64,000 nucleotides of DNA from Vibrio hannami (GCF_029589055.1 NZ_JARQZP010000006.1:372001-436000), one strand, 5' to 3'; positions 1 to 8,393 are shown, counted from the stretch's first letter. Program-made: numbers and translations. Notes: a model not told the origin generated them from the sequence alone.

Positions 1-619
1 GGTTTTGCTTTGCCAGACTGATAAGGCCGGGGTAGGTGAGTTTCTCTACAAGAATCGTATCACCTGCTCTGGTGAACGCATCAAGTACCATCTGAACACC
101 GTGTTGTGCTCCAGAGCTGAACAACATAGTCTCTGCATTCAGCTTGATCCCTTTGTTGGCAAGCCAATCAGCGACAATCTTTCTATGAGATTCAATACCA
201 GTGGGTTTTTGGTAAATCATAAACTGATTCAGGGCTTGGGGGGAGCGAGACAATGTCTCCATGGCCTCACGTAGCATGTCACTGCGGTCGATCAGAGGAG
301 GGATATTGAAACCTAGATTTGCTTCTTTTTCTTCTCGCTGTTCACCTTGATCAAATGCCCAATAAGCTTTCTGTGAATCGACAACAAATGTGCCAGCTCC
401 TACTCTGGCTTCTACTAGTCCCCGGCGCTCTGCTTCCGCGTAAGCTCTGGTGACAGTACCTACCGTAACGGAGAGCCGATCGGCAAGATAGCGATGAGTT
501 GGTAGTTTATCGTTGGCTCCTAACTCGCCAGACACGACCTTCTGCTCGATAAGATCCGCAATTTGTTTGTACTTAGGAGAAGTCTCTTTGCTGTCTAACT
601 CAAATTCGATAATTGTCAT
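1..619 (-). CDS. MocR/PdxR-type GntR regulator with aminotransferase-like domain (5' part only)
   Basis: Reading leftwards from the ATG at 619, an open frame of 206 codons runs off the window edge. Residues about 10-75 form a GntR winged helix-turn-helix, with the motifs LPTHRYLADRLSV and GTVTRAYAEAERRGLVEA. After a linker, the start of a fold-type I PLP-dependent aminotransferase-like domain appears (SSGAQHGVQMVL, then LTYPGLISLA). This order defines the MocR subfamily, in which the aminotransferase-like part senses PLP or an amino compound. It is divergent from a LysE-family exporter, so I infer that it controls that exporter. The C-terminal half, including the PLP lysine, lies outside the window. 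Confidence 0.85.
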   Translation of the reverse strand, partial: MTIIEFELDSKETSPKYKQIADLIEQKVVSGELGANDKLPTHRYLADRLSVTVGTVTRAYAEAERRGLVEARVGAGTFVVDSQKAYWAFDQGEQREEKEANLGFNIPPLIDRSDMLREAMETLSRSPQALNQFMIYQKPTGIESHRKIVADWLANKGIKLNAETMLFSSGAQHGVQMVLDAFTRAGDTILVEKLTYPGLISLAKQN

Positions 620-724
620 GGTGACAATAAACCTTTTGATCTTATTAATAACCATTGTTATGGTTATTTTGTGCGCACAATAGTAACAGGTCAATAAGTT
701 TAACTTAATTGTATCGATACAATT
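612..724. promoter_or_regulatory. Divergent control region with four inverted repeats
   Basis: The gap between the MocR-type regulator and the LysE-family gene is packed with dyads. They are ATTGTCA-TGG-TGACAAT (612-628, over the regulator start codon), AATAACCAT-tgtt-ATGGTTATT (647-668), TTGTGCGCACAA (669-680) and the perfect AATTGTATCGATACAATT (707-724). TTGTAT/ATACAA half-sites recur at 709-714, 717-722 and 724-729. MocR regulators usually bind direct or inverted half-sites of this size, so these are candidate operators. Which of them is used cannot be read from sequence. Confidence 0.55.
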
Positions 725-746
725 TGTATTGTGTGAGGTAAATAGA

Positions 747-1343
747 ATGGAATGGCAATTTTTCTTGTCGGTATTAGTATTTGCAATTGTGATGACAGGC
801 ACACCAGGACCAAACAACGTAATGTTAACCGCTTCTGGAGCAAACTTTGGATACAAGCGCAGTATTCCTCACTTTCTTGGAATAAGCCTTGGGCTGATTA
901 GCATGATCTTTATGTTGGCCGCTGGTTTGAGTGCGACATTTAAGGCGTACCCAGAAATTCAGGAAGCGATGAAGTGGATGGGGAGTGCGTATATTCTCTA
1001 TCTGGCACTAAAAATTGCTAAAACTAGCCCTGTTTCTTTGAATGGTGAGAAAGAGCATAAGCCTATGTCTTTTCTTGAGGCGGCGATATTCCAGTACATG
1101 AATCCTAAAGCCTGGATGATGATGGTTACTGCGATTGGTTCCTTTTCCTTAGCGGGTGAGAGTTATTGGTTATCAGTGGCTTATATAGCGTTGATTTTCT
1201 TTATAACTCAGCTGCATACCTCATCTCTCTGGGTCGGATTTGGGTCTTTGCTTGGCCGATGGCTTTCTAATCCTTCGGCCTGGAGACGTTTTAACTTTGG
1301 TATGGGTGCTTTAACAGCAAGTTGTGTCGCTTTTATGTGGTAG
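747..1343 (+). CDS. LysE/RhtB-family amino acid exporter
   Basis: A 198-residue, very hydrophobic protein with about six membrane segments. The N-terminal signature PGPNNVMLTASGANFGYKRS and the later NPKAWMMM are characteristic of the LysE/RhtB superfamily, which exports amino acids and derivatives from the cytoplasm by proton exchange. The ATG at 747 is preferred over the TTG at 729, because GAGG at 735-738 gives a well-spaced ribosome binding site and the family normally begins just before this WQFF-type helix. The substrate is unknown. The divergent MocR regulator is a likely local controller. It converges on the amidotransferase gene, and no clear terminator was seen in the 24-bp gap. Confidence 0.85.
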   Translation: MEWQFFLSVLVFAIVMTGTPGPNNVMLTASGANFGYKRSIPHFLGISLGLISMIFMLAAGLSATFKAYPEIQEAMKWMGSAYILYLALKIAKTSPVSLNGEKEHKPMSFLEAAIFQYMNPKAWMMMVTAIGSFSLAGESYWLSVAYIALIFFITQLHTSSLWVGFGSLLGRWLSNPSAWRRFNFGMGALTASCVAFMW

Positions 1344-1367
1344 CCACCTTTGGGTAGCACACTAGTT

Positions 1368-2087
1368 TCAGCGCGATTTCTCTAATGCATAGTTAGCAAA
1401 GTTAAAGAGGCATTGCTTTGCAAAGCGGGTCTCTTCAATCTCCGCTAGTTTCTGTTGGTAATTATCACTGAGTTCACCTTTCAGATGCTCTAGGGAGCTT
1501 AGCATGATTTCTTCGGTGAACTCGGGATGAAACTGTACTCCCCAGGTTGATGTGCCATACCTGAATGCATGGTGTGGCTCAAAATCATTTTTCGCCAACA
1601 GTTGAGCACCCTCTGGTAGTGAAATTACCGACTGAAAGTGTACAACGTGCGCAGGAAAAGACGTCGGCATCGCACAAAACAGAGGATCATTGTTTGCCTC
1701 TGGTAAGACAGATATCCTTGTAGTTCCCGCTTCCAATCCTTGAGGATGAAAGCCCACATTACCCCCTAATGCCTGAGCTATTAACTGGTGGCCAAAGCAG
1801 ATACCAAGCATGGGTATGTGCTGTTCTGTATAACTAACGATCTGTTGTGAGAGTCTGAGCATCCATTCTGTCTTTTCAGTGACCATGGATAGGGAACCCA
1901 TAATAATTATGCCAGTACATAGCTCCGGCTTGGGAAGCGGACTAGCTACTCCATCAATGAGTTCTATGGTTGAATCTTCTATTCCTTGCTCGGTTAAAGC
2001 TTTAGATGCCCAGGCTTCAAAGTCTCCCCACCTGTCGATTTGCTCCTGATGTGCATGACCCACGTTCACAATATAAATTTTTTTCAT
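1368..2087 (-). CDS. Class I glutamine amidotransferase-like protein (GuaA N-terminal type)
   Basis: A 239-residue stand-alone class I GATase domain. The nucleophile elbow GICFGHQLIAQALGG supplies the catalytic Cys, and VQFHPEFTEE supplies the His and Glu of the triad. Proteins like this hydrolyse glutamine or gamma-glutamyl compounds. There is no attached synthetase domain, and the true substrate is unknown. The start was placed at the ATG at 2087, behind GGAAGG; the upstream ATG at 2114 has a poorer context and adds a non-conserved tail. It lies just downstream of the TIGR02444 gene on the same strand (62-bp gap). Confidence 0.8.
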   Translation of the reverse strand: MKKIYIVNVGHAHQEQIDRWGDFEAWASKALTEQGIEDSTIELIDGVASPLPKPELCTGIIIMGSLSMVTEKTEWMLRLSQQIVSYTEQHIPMLGICFGHQLIAQALGGNVGFHPQGLEAGTTRISVLPEANNDPLFCAMPTSFPAHVVHFQSVISLPEGAQLLAKNDFEPHHAFRYGTSTWGVQFHPEFTEEIMLSSLEHLKGELSDNYQQKLAEIEETRFAKQCLFNFANYALEKSR

Positions 2088-2148
2088 TGGTACCTTCCGA
2101 TCTTCCGTGATCAACTAGGTTCCAATGTAAAGAAAGGAAGGTATTGAT

Positions 2149-2610
2149 TCAATAAAACTTTTTAGAAAAGGCTTCAGTCAGGTGATCGGCACTTAACTGC
2201 TCGCAATAGAGTTTGGTGAGTGGATCGCCACGGTTTTCATGTAATTCGAGAGAGTTGATGCAATCTACCAGATCCGATTGCTGCTGCTTTTCCAGCAGCA
2301 ATTCAAACTCTAGAGATTCCCGGTACAAGGAATCTGGCAAATTGTTTTTTAGCTTCTTTCTCAGCTCTCGATAATGCAATAAAAGTACTTCGCTGCGTAA
2401 AATACATCTTTGTACCTGACTCCACTCTTCCTGCTTAAACGTAAGGTTATGCTCATCCAGCCATTTAAGCATTAAAAGCAGATTCACGTTGCCGTGGAAT
2501 TTGTTTTGCAGATTCAGGCAGGCTTCTTTCACTTCTCTCACGCTGTAATACTGCAGGCTGAATTGCCACAGTCGTTCAATAGTGAGATTAATAGAAGAAT
2601 CTGACGCCAT
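2149..2610 (-). CDS. TIGR02444 family protein (DUF2390)
   Basis: A 153-residue, mostly helical, soluble protein of unknown function. The motif ERLWQFSLQYYSVREVKEACL near the N-terminus, the NVNLLLMLKWLDEH segment and its place beside yheS match the TIGR02444/DUF2390 family of gammaproteobacteria. The start at 2610 (MASDSS) is preferred because the longer frame from 2655 would run into the intergenic repeat at 2645-2776. No catalytic motif is visible, and I assign no function. Confidence 0.7.
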   Translation of the reverse strand: MASDSSINLTIERLWQFSLQYYSVREVKEACLNLQNKFHGNVNLLLMLKWLDEHNLTFKQEEWSQVQRCILRSEVLLLHYRELRKKLKNNLPDSLYRESLEFELLLEKQQQSDLVDCINSLELHENRGDPLTKLYCEQLSADHLTEAFSKKFY

Positions 2611-2644
2611 AAACCTACATCCTTGCGATTTAGTTAATACTGAA

Positions 2645-2776
2645 TTCTTCGTCATCCCGGAAATTGCCTAAGCAATTGTCCGGGATCTATTCTTGTTAAT
2701 TTGTAGAACCTATCTGTTATTACTACATACTTTGATTAGATTCCTGCCAAGGCGGACGGCCAGTTCAGGAATGACG
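2645..2776. repeat. Intergenic palindromic repeat, family C copy 1
   Basis: The element contains two hairpins: ATCCCGG/CCGGGAT (2654-2660 with 2680-2686) and ATTCCTG/CAGGAAT (2740-2746 with 2766-2772). It is bounded by CGTCAT at 2650 and ATGACG at 2771-2776. Positions 2645-2691 are identical, in inverted orientation, to 36988-37034, a 47-bp exact match. It is non-coding and sits between yheS and the TIGR02444 gene. It resembles a MITE or REP-like mobile palindrome. No protein is encoded. Confidence 0.75.
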
Positions 2777-2795
2777 TGTTGTTTCTGAACTAAAC

Positions 2796-4712
2796 TCAAG
2801 AGAACTCAGATTCCATTTGTTCAAGAGTTTCCTGAATATCCATCCACTCCATTTCCACTTCTTCTAACTCTGACTTAGAAGCAGCCTGTTCCGCCAATAC
2901 TTTATTAAGTTTAGCTTTATTTTCAGACTGGTACAGCGAAGTATCTGTTAATTGCTGCTCAATTTCCGCTAAAACATCATTCAGCTTATCCATTCGCTTT
3001 TCAAGTTTTTCCAGGTTTTTCCTCAGCGGAGCAGTCTGTTTACGGAATTCAGCCTCACGACGTTTCTGCTCTTTTCGAGCCGCCGCACTGTTGGTTGTGT
3101 CTTTTGGTGGTGCATCTTGCTGAGCTTCTTTTCGTTCAGCTTTACTCTGATCAGTCAGCCACTTGTAGTAGTCATTTAAATCGCCATCAAAAGGAGCAAC
3201 CTGACGGTCATGAACAAGGTACAAGTCATCAGTTGTCGCTCTCAATAGGTATCTATCGTGGCTGACAATTACCATTGCACCTTCAAAAGTCTGCAATGCC
3301 AGAGTCAGTGCTTGACGCATATCCAGATCTAAGTGGTTGGTTGGTTCATCGAGTAATAGCAGGTTTGGCTTTTGCCACACGATAAGAGCGAGTACTAAAC
3401 GTGCTTTCTCACCACCAGAGAACGGCGCCACTTTATCCAGCGCTTTATCGCCGTGGAAACCAAAGCTCCCCAGATAATTTCTGAGTTCCTGGTCAGTTTT
3501 CTCCGGAGCAATCTGCATCATATGCTGGAGCGGTGTCTCTTCAGGGTGCAGAGTCTCAAGCTGGTGCTGAGCAAAATAACCAATCTTAACGCCTTGCGAG
3601 TAAGTTAAGTCTCCGCCTTTTGGAGTCAATTCGCTGGATAATAGTTTAATCAGGGTTGATTTACCGGCACCGTTACGACCAAGCAGGCCAATCCGGCTGC
3701 CTGGTACCAGATTCAGGCGAATCTTTTCCAGAATCAGGTTGTCACCATAACCAGCAGAAACTTCATCCATCATCAGAATCGGATTTGGAAGCGCTGATGG
3801 TTCTCTGAATTCAAAGCTAAACGGGTTATCAAACTGAGCTGGCAGAACCTTTTCCATCTTCTCAAGTGCCTTAATTCGGCTTTGAGCCTGACGAGCTTTT
3901 GATGCTTTATAGCGGAAGCGGTCAATATAGCTCTGCATATGCGCCATTTGCTTCTGTTGCTTCTGGAACATCGCTTGTTGAAGCACTAACTTTTGCGCTC
4001 GCTGACTTTCAAACGAAGAGTAGTTACCTGTGTACTCGTTTAACTTCTCGTTTTCGATATGAACAATACGACCGACGATAGGGTCTAAAAAGTCCCTGTC
4101 GTGAGAGATCAGAATAAGAGTCCCAGGATAAGATTGTAGCCAGCGTTCCAGCCACATTACCGCATCCAAATCCAGGTGGTTGGTTGGTTCATCGAGTAAT
4201 AGCAGATCTGAGCGACATAGCAGAGCCTGCGCAAGGTTGAGTCGCATACGCCAACCACCGGAAAATTGAGTCAGGTTCCAGCTCATCTGTTCCTGGCTAA
4301 AACCAAGACCATTTAGAAGTTCCGCTGCTCGTGCTCTGATGGTGTAACCGCCAATGGTTTCGATCTTGCCGTGGATCTCTGCTGCAAGTGTACCGTTGTC
4401 ATTCTCTTCAGCTTTAGCTAGCTCCGCTTCGAGTTGGCGATACTCTCTGTCACCGTCGATAACATATTCCAGAGCCTGACGCTCAAGAGCTGGAGTTTCC
4501 TGCGCAACCCAGGCTAGTTCCCAGTGCGATGGCATCTGGAAATTACCTGCATCAATAGAAAGTTCATCTTTCAGCAGCGCAAACAGTGTGGATTTACCGC
4601 AGCCGTTTTTACCCACCAGACCCACTTTATCGCCTGGATTGATAGTTGCCGTAGCCTGGTCAAGTAGTGGCTTACCGCCACGTAATAACTGAATGTCTGA
4701 GAAAGTAATCAT
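2796..4712 (-). CDS. yheS: ABC-F family ATPase YheS
   Basis: A 638-residue protein with two ABC domains in tandem and no membrane segments. Walker A motifs are GKNGCGKST (about residues 34-42) and GRNGAGKST (about 345-353). Signature motifs are FSGGWRMRLNLAQ and FSGGEKARLVLAL, and LLLLDEPTNHLD occurs twice. A charged P-site-tRNA-interaction linker lies between the domains, and the C-terminus is a Lys/Glu-rich coiled coil. ABC-F proteins bind the ribosomal E site and ease translation of difficult nascent chains; they are not transporters. Position beside kefG and overall sequence match E. coli YheS. It is divergent from kefG. Confidence 0.93.
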   Translation of the reverse strand: MITFSDIQLLRGGKPLLDQATATINPGDKVGLVGKNGCGKSTLFALLKDELSIDAGNFQMPSHWELAWVAQETPALERQALEYVIDGDREYRQLEAELAKAEENDNGTLAAEIHGKIETIGGYTIRARAAELLNGLGFSQEQMSWNLTQFSGGWRMRLNLAQALLCRSDLLLLDEPTNHLDLDAVMWLERWLQSYPGTLILISHDRDFLDPIVGRIVHIENEKLNEYTGNYSSFESQRAQKLVLQQAMFQKQQKQMAHMQSYIDRFRYKASKARQAQSRIKALEKMEKVLPAQFDNPFSFEFREPSALPNPILMMDEVSAGYGDNLILEKIRLNLVPGSRIGLLGRNGAGKSTLIKLLSSELTPKGGDLTYSQGVKIGYFAQHQLETLHPEETPLQHMMQIAPEKTDQELRNYLGSFGFHGDKALDKVAPFSGGEKARLVLALIVWQKPNLLLLDEPTNHLDLDMRQALTLALQTFEGAMVIVSHDRYLLRATTDDLYLVHDRQVAPFDGDLNDYYKWLTDQSKAERKEAQQDAPPKDTTNSAAARKEQKRREAEFRKQTAPLRKNLEKLEKRMDKLNDVLAEIEQQLTDTSLYQSENKAKLNKVLAEQAASKSELEEVEMEWMDIQETLEQMESEFS

Positions 4713-4835
4713 AGAAATCTTATAGATGAGGTGAGTACGAATTTTTCCGGTGCATAGTATCAGATGTTATTGAGGCTCGCATCTTGAGTTAGTTTGGGTA
4801 TATGATGGTTTCATTAACAAATTAAAAACAAATGG

Positions 4836-5450
4836 ATGTTGGTCTCAGGGATGAAGTCAGAGGGAAATCAGCTACCTAAGATTCTGGTGATATTTGCGCA
4901 CCCGGATCAGGAAGTATCTATCGCCAATAAAGTAATGGTCAGTAAAGTCAGCGATCTTGCGCATGTTACTGTCCATGACCTCTATGCCTGTTATCCGGAT
5001 TTTTTTATCGATGTACAGCATGAACACAGGCTACTGCAAGAGCACGACATTATTGTTTTTCAACATCCCCTCTATATGTATTCCTGCCCGGCACTGTTAA
5101 AAGAGTGGATGGACAGGGTTTTAGGTAAAGGCTTTGCCTTTGGAAAAGGTTGTGCGCTGAAAGGGAAATATTGGCGTAGTGTGATCACCACTGGCGGAGC
5201 TAAAGAAGCGTTCGCTACTTCTGGTTACAACAAATATCCGCTGCAAGAAATTCTCCAGCCATTTGAATTAACCGCTGCTCTTTGTCAAATGCATTGGTTC
5301 CAGCCTTTTGTACTGCACTGGGCTAGGCATGTATCAAAGGTAGAAAGATATGAACATGCTGAAAATTACCGTAGCTGGTTAAAGAATCCATTTAGCGAGG
5401 TGCCTGTAATCACCTCGGATGAAGGGGAGTTAAGCCATGGCAGCGACTAG
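4836..5450 (+). CDS. kefG: KefG, flavodoxin-like ancillary protein of KefB
   Basis: A flavodoxin-fold quinone reductase-like protein that binds and activates the K+/H+ antiporter KefB at the inner face of the membrane. Recognisable family motifs are VHDLYACYPDFFIDVQ, IVFQHPLYMYSCPALLKEW and KYWRSVITTGG. The ATG at 4836 gives 204 residues. A second ATG at 4851 has an SD-like CAGGG too close to it, so the exact start is uncertain by five residues. The 3' end overlaps kefB by 14 bp, implying translational coupling, as in E. coli. Confidence 0.92.
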   Translation: MLVSGMKSEGNQLPKILVIFAHPDQEVSIANKVMVSKVSDLAHVTVHDLYACYPDFFIDVQHEHRLLQEHDIIVFQHPLYMYSCPALLKEWMDRVLGKGFAFGKGCALKGKYWRSVITTGGAKEAFATSGYNKYPLQEILQPFELTAALCQMHWFQPFVLHWARHVSKVERYEHAENYRSWLKNPFSEVPVITSDEGELSHGSD

Positions 5451-7233
5451 TGAGTTCCTTCAAAGTGGAGTTATTTTTCTCTCATCCGCAGTGATTGCGG
5501 TTCCTTTGGCTCAGAGAATGGGGCTTGGCTCGGTGCTGGGTTATTTGCTCGCCGGTGTCGCTATTGGTCCCTGGGGATTCGGCTTAATCAGCGATGTAGA
5601 GGAAATTCTTCATTTTGCTGAATTTGGCGTGGTGCTGCTTCTGTTCTTAATCGGGTTAGAGCTTAATCCGAAGAAACTCTGGCAAATGCGTAACCCGATA
5701 CTTGGGTTAGGCGGAGCACAGGTCGTTGTTACCACATGTGTTATTGCGGCGATAACCAGCTTATTTGGCTTGTCCTGGCAGAACAGCATTGTTATCGGGA
5801 TGGCTTTAGCACTCTCATCCACAGCTATCGCCCTGAAAGTTATTGAAGAGCAGGGTCTTGCTGGATCAGAAACAGGGCAATCGGGTTTCGCAGTACTGCT
5901 GTTCCAGGACATTGCTGTGATACCTATGCTAGCGATGTTGCCATTGCTGGCGGGTAAAGTCGGTGGCGACTGGCGAGATGCGCTGTTAATGCTAGGTAGC
6001 ATAATCGTCTTTCTGGTTGGCGGACATTATCTATTGCGGCCACTTTTCCGCTATGTCGTGATGAGCGGGGTGAGGGAGCTGTTCACCGTAGCGGCACTGC
6101 TTCTTGTTATTGGTATTGCGGTAATCATGCAGAAGCTGGGCTTATCTATGGCACTAGGTACATTCCTGGCTGGTGTTCTATTAGCTGAGAGTGAATATCG
6201 ACACGAGCTGGAAATCGCTATTGAGCCCTTTAAAGGGTTATTGCTAGGTCTATTTTTTATCGCTGTTGGTATGGCGGTTAATTTAGGTCTGCTGGTCTTG
6301 GAGCCTGTGAAGATCTTATTAGCAGTTGTTGGTTTAGTCGTGGTTAAAGGGTTAATTCTATATCTGTTGGCCCGGTTATTTGGAACAAGGCCCAAAGCGC
6401 GTAGCCGAATGGCTGCAATACTAAGCCAGGGTGGTGAGTTCGCGTTCGTACTGTTTACTGCAGCACAGGCTGAAAACCTGCTAAGTAAGGATCTGGTCGA
6501 GTTTTTGCTGGTGGTAGTGAGTTTATCTATGGTTACTACGCCATTATTGCTGCTGGCTCAGAAGAAGTGGTTTTCTGCGACCATCAATCCTACAACTGAC
6601 TCCCCAGAGTCAGATAACGTAATAGACAAAAAGCCGAGAGTCATCATCGTTGGTTTTGGTCGCTTTGGGCAGATTGTTGGCAGGCTTATGTACGCCAATA
6701 AAGTGAAAGTCACGGTTCTGGAAAGTGATGCCGGCCAGATTCAACTATTAAGAAAATATGGTTATAAGGTTTACTACGGTGACGCTACTCAACTTGATCT
6801 GCTTCGAGCCGCTGGTGCAGAGAAAGCGAAAGCAATAGTTATCTGTACAGACGATCCGGATGAGGTCTTAGCCGTGGCTGAAATGTGTCAGCATCACTTC
6901 CCTAACATGAAGATATTAGCTCGGGCCCGAAGTCGTGTAGAAGCTTATCAGTTGTTAAATCATGGTGTGCCTAATTACTCGCGTGAAATGTTCCTTGGGG
7001 CATTGGATCTCGGTCGTCAAACTTTGGTTGAGTTGGGCTTTCACCCTTATCAGGCGAAGAGGGCTGAATCGCACTTCAGAAAACTTGATAACGCAATGCT
7101 TCAGGAGTTATTACCGCAACATCAGGATGATAAGAATCTGGCTCTTCGTTCGAAAGAAGCCCGTAAAGAGCTTGAAGAGATATTCGGCAGAGAAATGGAA
7201 ACCGATAATCATTCAATGGATCACTGGAAATAG
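5437..7233 (+). CDS. kefB: KefB, glutathione-regulated K+/H+ antiporter
   Basis: A 598-residue CPA2 antiporter. Residues about 5-380 hold roughly a dozen membrane helices, including GYLLAGVAIGPWGFG and QSGFAVLLFQDIAVIP. Residues about 395-515 are a cytoplasmic RCK/TrkA-N domain with the nucleotide motif VGFGRFGQIVG. In the known system the channel is held shut by glutathione and opened by glutathione adducts, acidifying the cytoplasm to protect against electrophiles. It is coupled to kefG by overlap. Length and motifs are complete, so it appears intact. Confidence 0.94.
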   Translation: MAATSEFLQSGVIFLSSAVIAVPLAQRMGLGSVLGYLLAGVAIGPWGFGLISDVEEILHFAEFGVVLLLFLIGLELNPKKLWQMRNPILGLGGAQVVVTTCVIAAITSLFGLSWQNSIVIGMALALSSTAIALKVIEEQGLAGSETGQSGFAVLLFQDIAVIPMLAMLPLLAGKVGGDWRDALLMLGSIIVFLVGGHYLLRPLFRYVVMSGVRELFTVAALLLVIGIAVIMQKLGLSMALGTFLAGVLLAESEYRHELEIAIEPFKGLLLGLFFIAVGMAVNLGLLVLEPVKILLAVVGLVVVKGLILYLLARLFGTRPKARSRMAAILSQGGEFAFVLFTAAQAENLLSKDLVEFLLVVVSLSMVTTPLLLLAQKKWFSATINPTTDSPESDNVIDKKPRVIIVGFGRFGQIVGRLMYANKVKVTVLESDAGQIQLLRKYGYKVYYGDATQLDLLRAAGAEKAKAIVICTDDPDEVLAVAEMCQHHFPNMKILARARSRVEAYQLLNHGVPNYSREMFLGALDLGRQTLVELGFHPYQAKRAESHFRKLDNAMLQELLPQHQDDKNLALRSKEARKELEEIFGREMETDNHSMDHWK

Positions 7234-7258
7234 ACAACAGCACGGACTGCGTCCTATA

Positions 7259-7286
7259 GGCTATAGGGCGGGCTTCGCCCTACAGG
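7259..7286. repeat. Short palindromic repeat, family B copy 1
   Basis: A hairpin TAGGGCG-ggctt-CGCCCTA (7264-7282) lies within a 28-nt element that recurs at 31405-31432. The two copies share the frame GG-TATAGG...CTTCG...CTACAGG but differ inside the stem, mostly by paired changes. It lies just after kefB. It could act as a weak transcript 3' end, but there is no T-run. Confidence 0.6.
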
Positions 7287-7355
7287 CAAAAGATACTAAA
7301 GTAAATGCAAGTGTAGTCTGTAAAAGTAACCCAAAATTTAAATATCAGGATAAAA

Positions 7356-7556
7356 ATGAAAACCAAGAAACGCTTTATAGCAGGAGCAAGTTGCCCGGAG
7401 TGTCATAGTATCGACTCTCTGCGCTGGTGGGTGGAGAACGATGTAGAAGTGGTTGAGTGCGTCGACTGTGACTACAAAGAACAGCGGTTACCAAAGGCTG
7501 TTGAACAGAGTGAGCACAACGGACAAGAAATGATTGGAGTTTTTAAACCTGAGTAA
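7356..7556 (+). CDS. yheV: YheV family putative zinc ribbon protein
   Basis: A 66-residue protein with two CxxC knuckles (SCPECHS and VECVDCDYKE), which are probable zinc ligands. The sequence MKTKKRFIAGASCPEC and its place between kefB and slyD match the conserved YheV family, whose role is not established. The preceding 122 bp holds a family B repeat and no obvious separate promoter, so read-through from kefB is possible. Confidence 0.85.
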   Translation: MKTKKRFIAGASCPECHSIDSLRWWVENDVEVVECVDCDYKEQRLPKAVEQSEHNGQEMIGVFKPE

Positions 7557-7585
7557 GGTGTATTGAGATAAGTTCTCAACAAAGT

Positions 7586-7613
7586 TTGTATGGAATAATT
7601 GAGTTTATATAAT
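7586..7613 (+). promoter_or_regulatory. Candidate sigma-70 promoter of slyD
   Basis: TTGTAT (7586-7591) and a perfect TATAAT (7608-7613) are 16 bp apart, about 85 bp upstream of the slyD start. The spacing and the -10 are good and the -35 is moderate. This is inference from sequence alone. Confidence 0.5.
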
Positions 7614-7698
7614 TTGCCCCCATAATGGGTGGAGTTCCTGATTATTGGAAAAAGATTCAAGCAGGGCGATTTATTTCATTACATCCTCCGGAGTTATC

Positions 7699-8292
7699 AT
7701 GAAAATTGAAAAGAACGTAGTAGTAAGCCTTGCTTACCAGGTAAAACTTGAAGACGGTGTGGTTGTTGATCAGTCAACAGTTGAAGCTCCACTGGATTAT
7801 CTTCATGGTCACAATAACCTGATCACAGGCCTTGAAAATGAACTTGAAGGCAAAGTAGCAGGCGATAAGTTCTCAGCGACAGTAGCTCCGGACGATGCTT
7901 ACGGCGAGCACAACGATGCGCTTGTACAGCGTGTTCCTGCAAATGTATTCCAGGGTGTTGAGCAAATTGAAGTTGGTATGCGTTTCCTTGCAGACACAGA
8001 TCAGGGTCCAATCCCTGTAGAAGTAACAGAAGTTGATGGTGACGAAGTCGTGGTTGATGGTAACCATATGCTAGCTGGCCAGACTCTGACCTTTGATGTG
8101 GAAGTTGTGGCAACTCGCGAAGCAACTGCTGAAGAGATTGAGCACGGTCATATTCATAAAGCTGGTGGTTGCTGTGGCGGCGAAGGCAAAGGTGAAGGCG
8201 GTTGTTGCGGCGGTGAAGGTCACGGTGACGACCACGAATGCTGTGGCGGTGGCGAAGGTAAAAAAGAAGGCGGCTGCGGCTGTTCGCACTAA
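7699..8292 (+). CDS. slyD: SlyD, FKBP-type prolyl isomerase and nickel metallochaperone
   Basis: A 197-residue cytoplasmic prolyl isomerase and chaperone. The N-terminal FKBP domain (VSLAYQVKLEDGVVVDQS) contains an inserted IF flap, and the DDAYGEHN motif is typical of SlyD. The C-terminus (about 150-197) is a Gly/Cys/His-rich metal-binding tail (GGCCGGEG repeats, GGCGCSH end), which in E. coli binds nickel and aids hydrogenase maturation. The start at 7699 is set by CCGGAG five bases upstream; the longer frame from 7645 is not conserved. The repetitive GC-rich tail creates long antisense frames, which were discarded. Confidence 0.94.
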   Translation: MKIEKNVVVSLAYQVKLEDGVVVDQSTVEAPLDYLHGHNNLITGLENELEGKVAGDKFSATVAPDDAYGEHNDALVQRVPANVFQGVEQIEVGMRFLADTDQGPIPVEVTEVDGDEVVVDGNHMLAGQTLTFDVEVVATREATAEEIEHGHIHKAGGCCGGEGKGEGGCCGGEGHGDDHECCGGGEGKKEGGCGCSH

Positions 8293-8321
8293 TCAAGTAG
8301 CTTAATTTCTATAGCTATCAT

Positions 8322-8393
8322 CGTTCCCACGGTCCTCCGTGGGAATGCCTATTTTGGCTCAGGTATGTATTCCCACTCGAAGCATGGGAACAA
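8322..8393. repeat. Paired palindromic repeats, family A copy 1
   Basis: Two hairpins in opposite orientation flank a short spacer: TTCCCACGG-tcct-CCGTGGGAA (8324-8345) and a degenerate TTCCCA/TGGGAA (8370-8390). The same arrangement, longer and better preserved, occurs at 55448-55605, and a single half occurs at 17287-17318. It lies between the convergent slyD and slyX genes and is non-coding. The length and inverted ends suggest a decayed MITE-like element. Confidence 0.7.

Noticed and set aside
5610..6395. Antisense frames within kefB
   Set aside because: They are Ser/Asn-rich shadows of hydrophobic codons of an intact membrane protein.
7823..8296. Long antisense frame across slyD, His/Arg/Leu rich
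   Set aside because: It is a shadow of the repetitive Gly/Cys/His tail and codon bias of slyD; no SD and no family resemblance.
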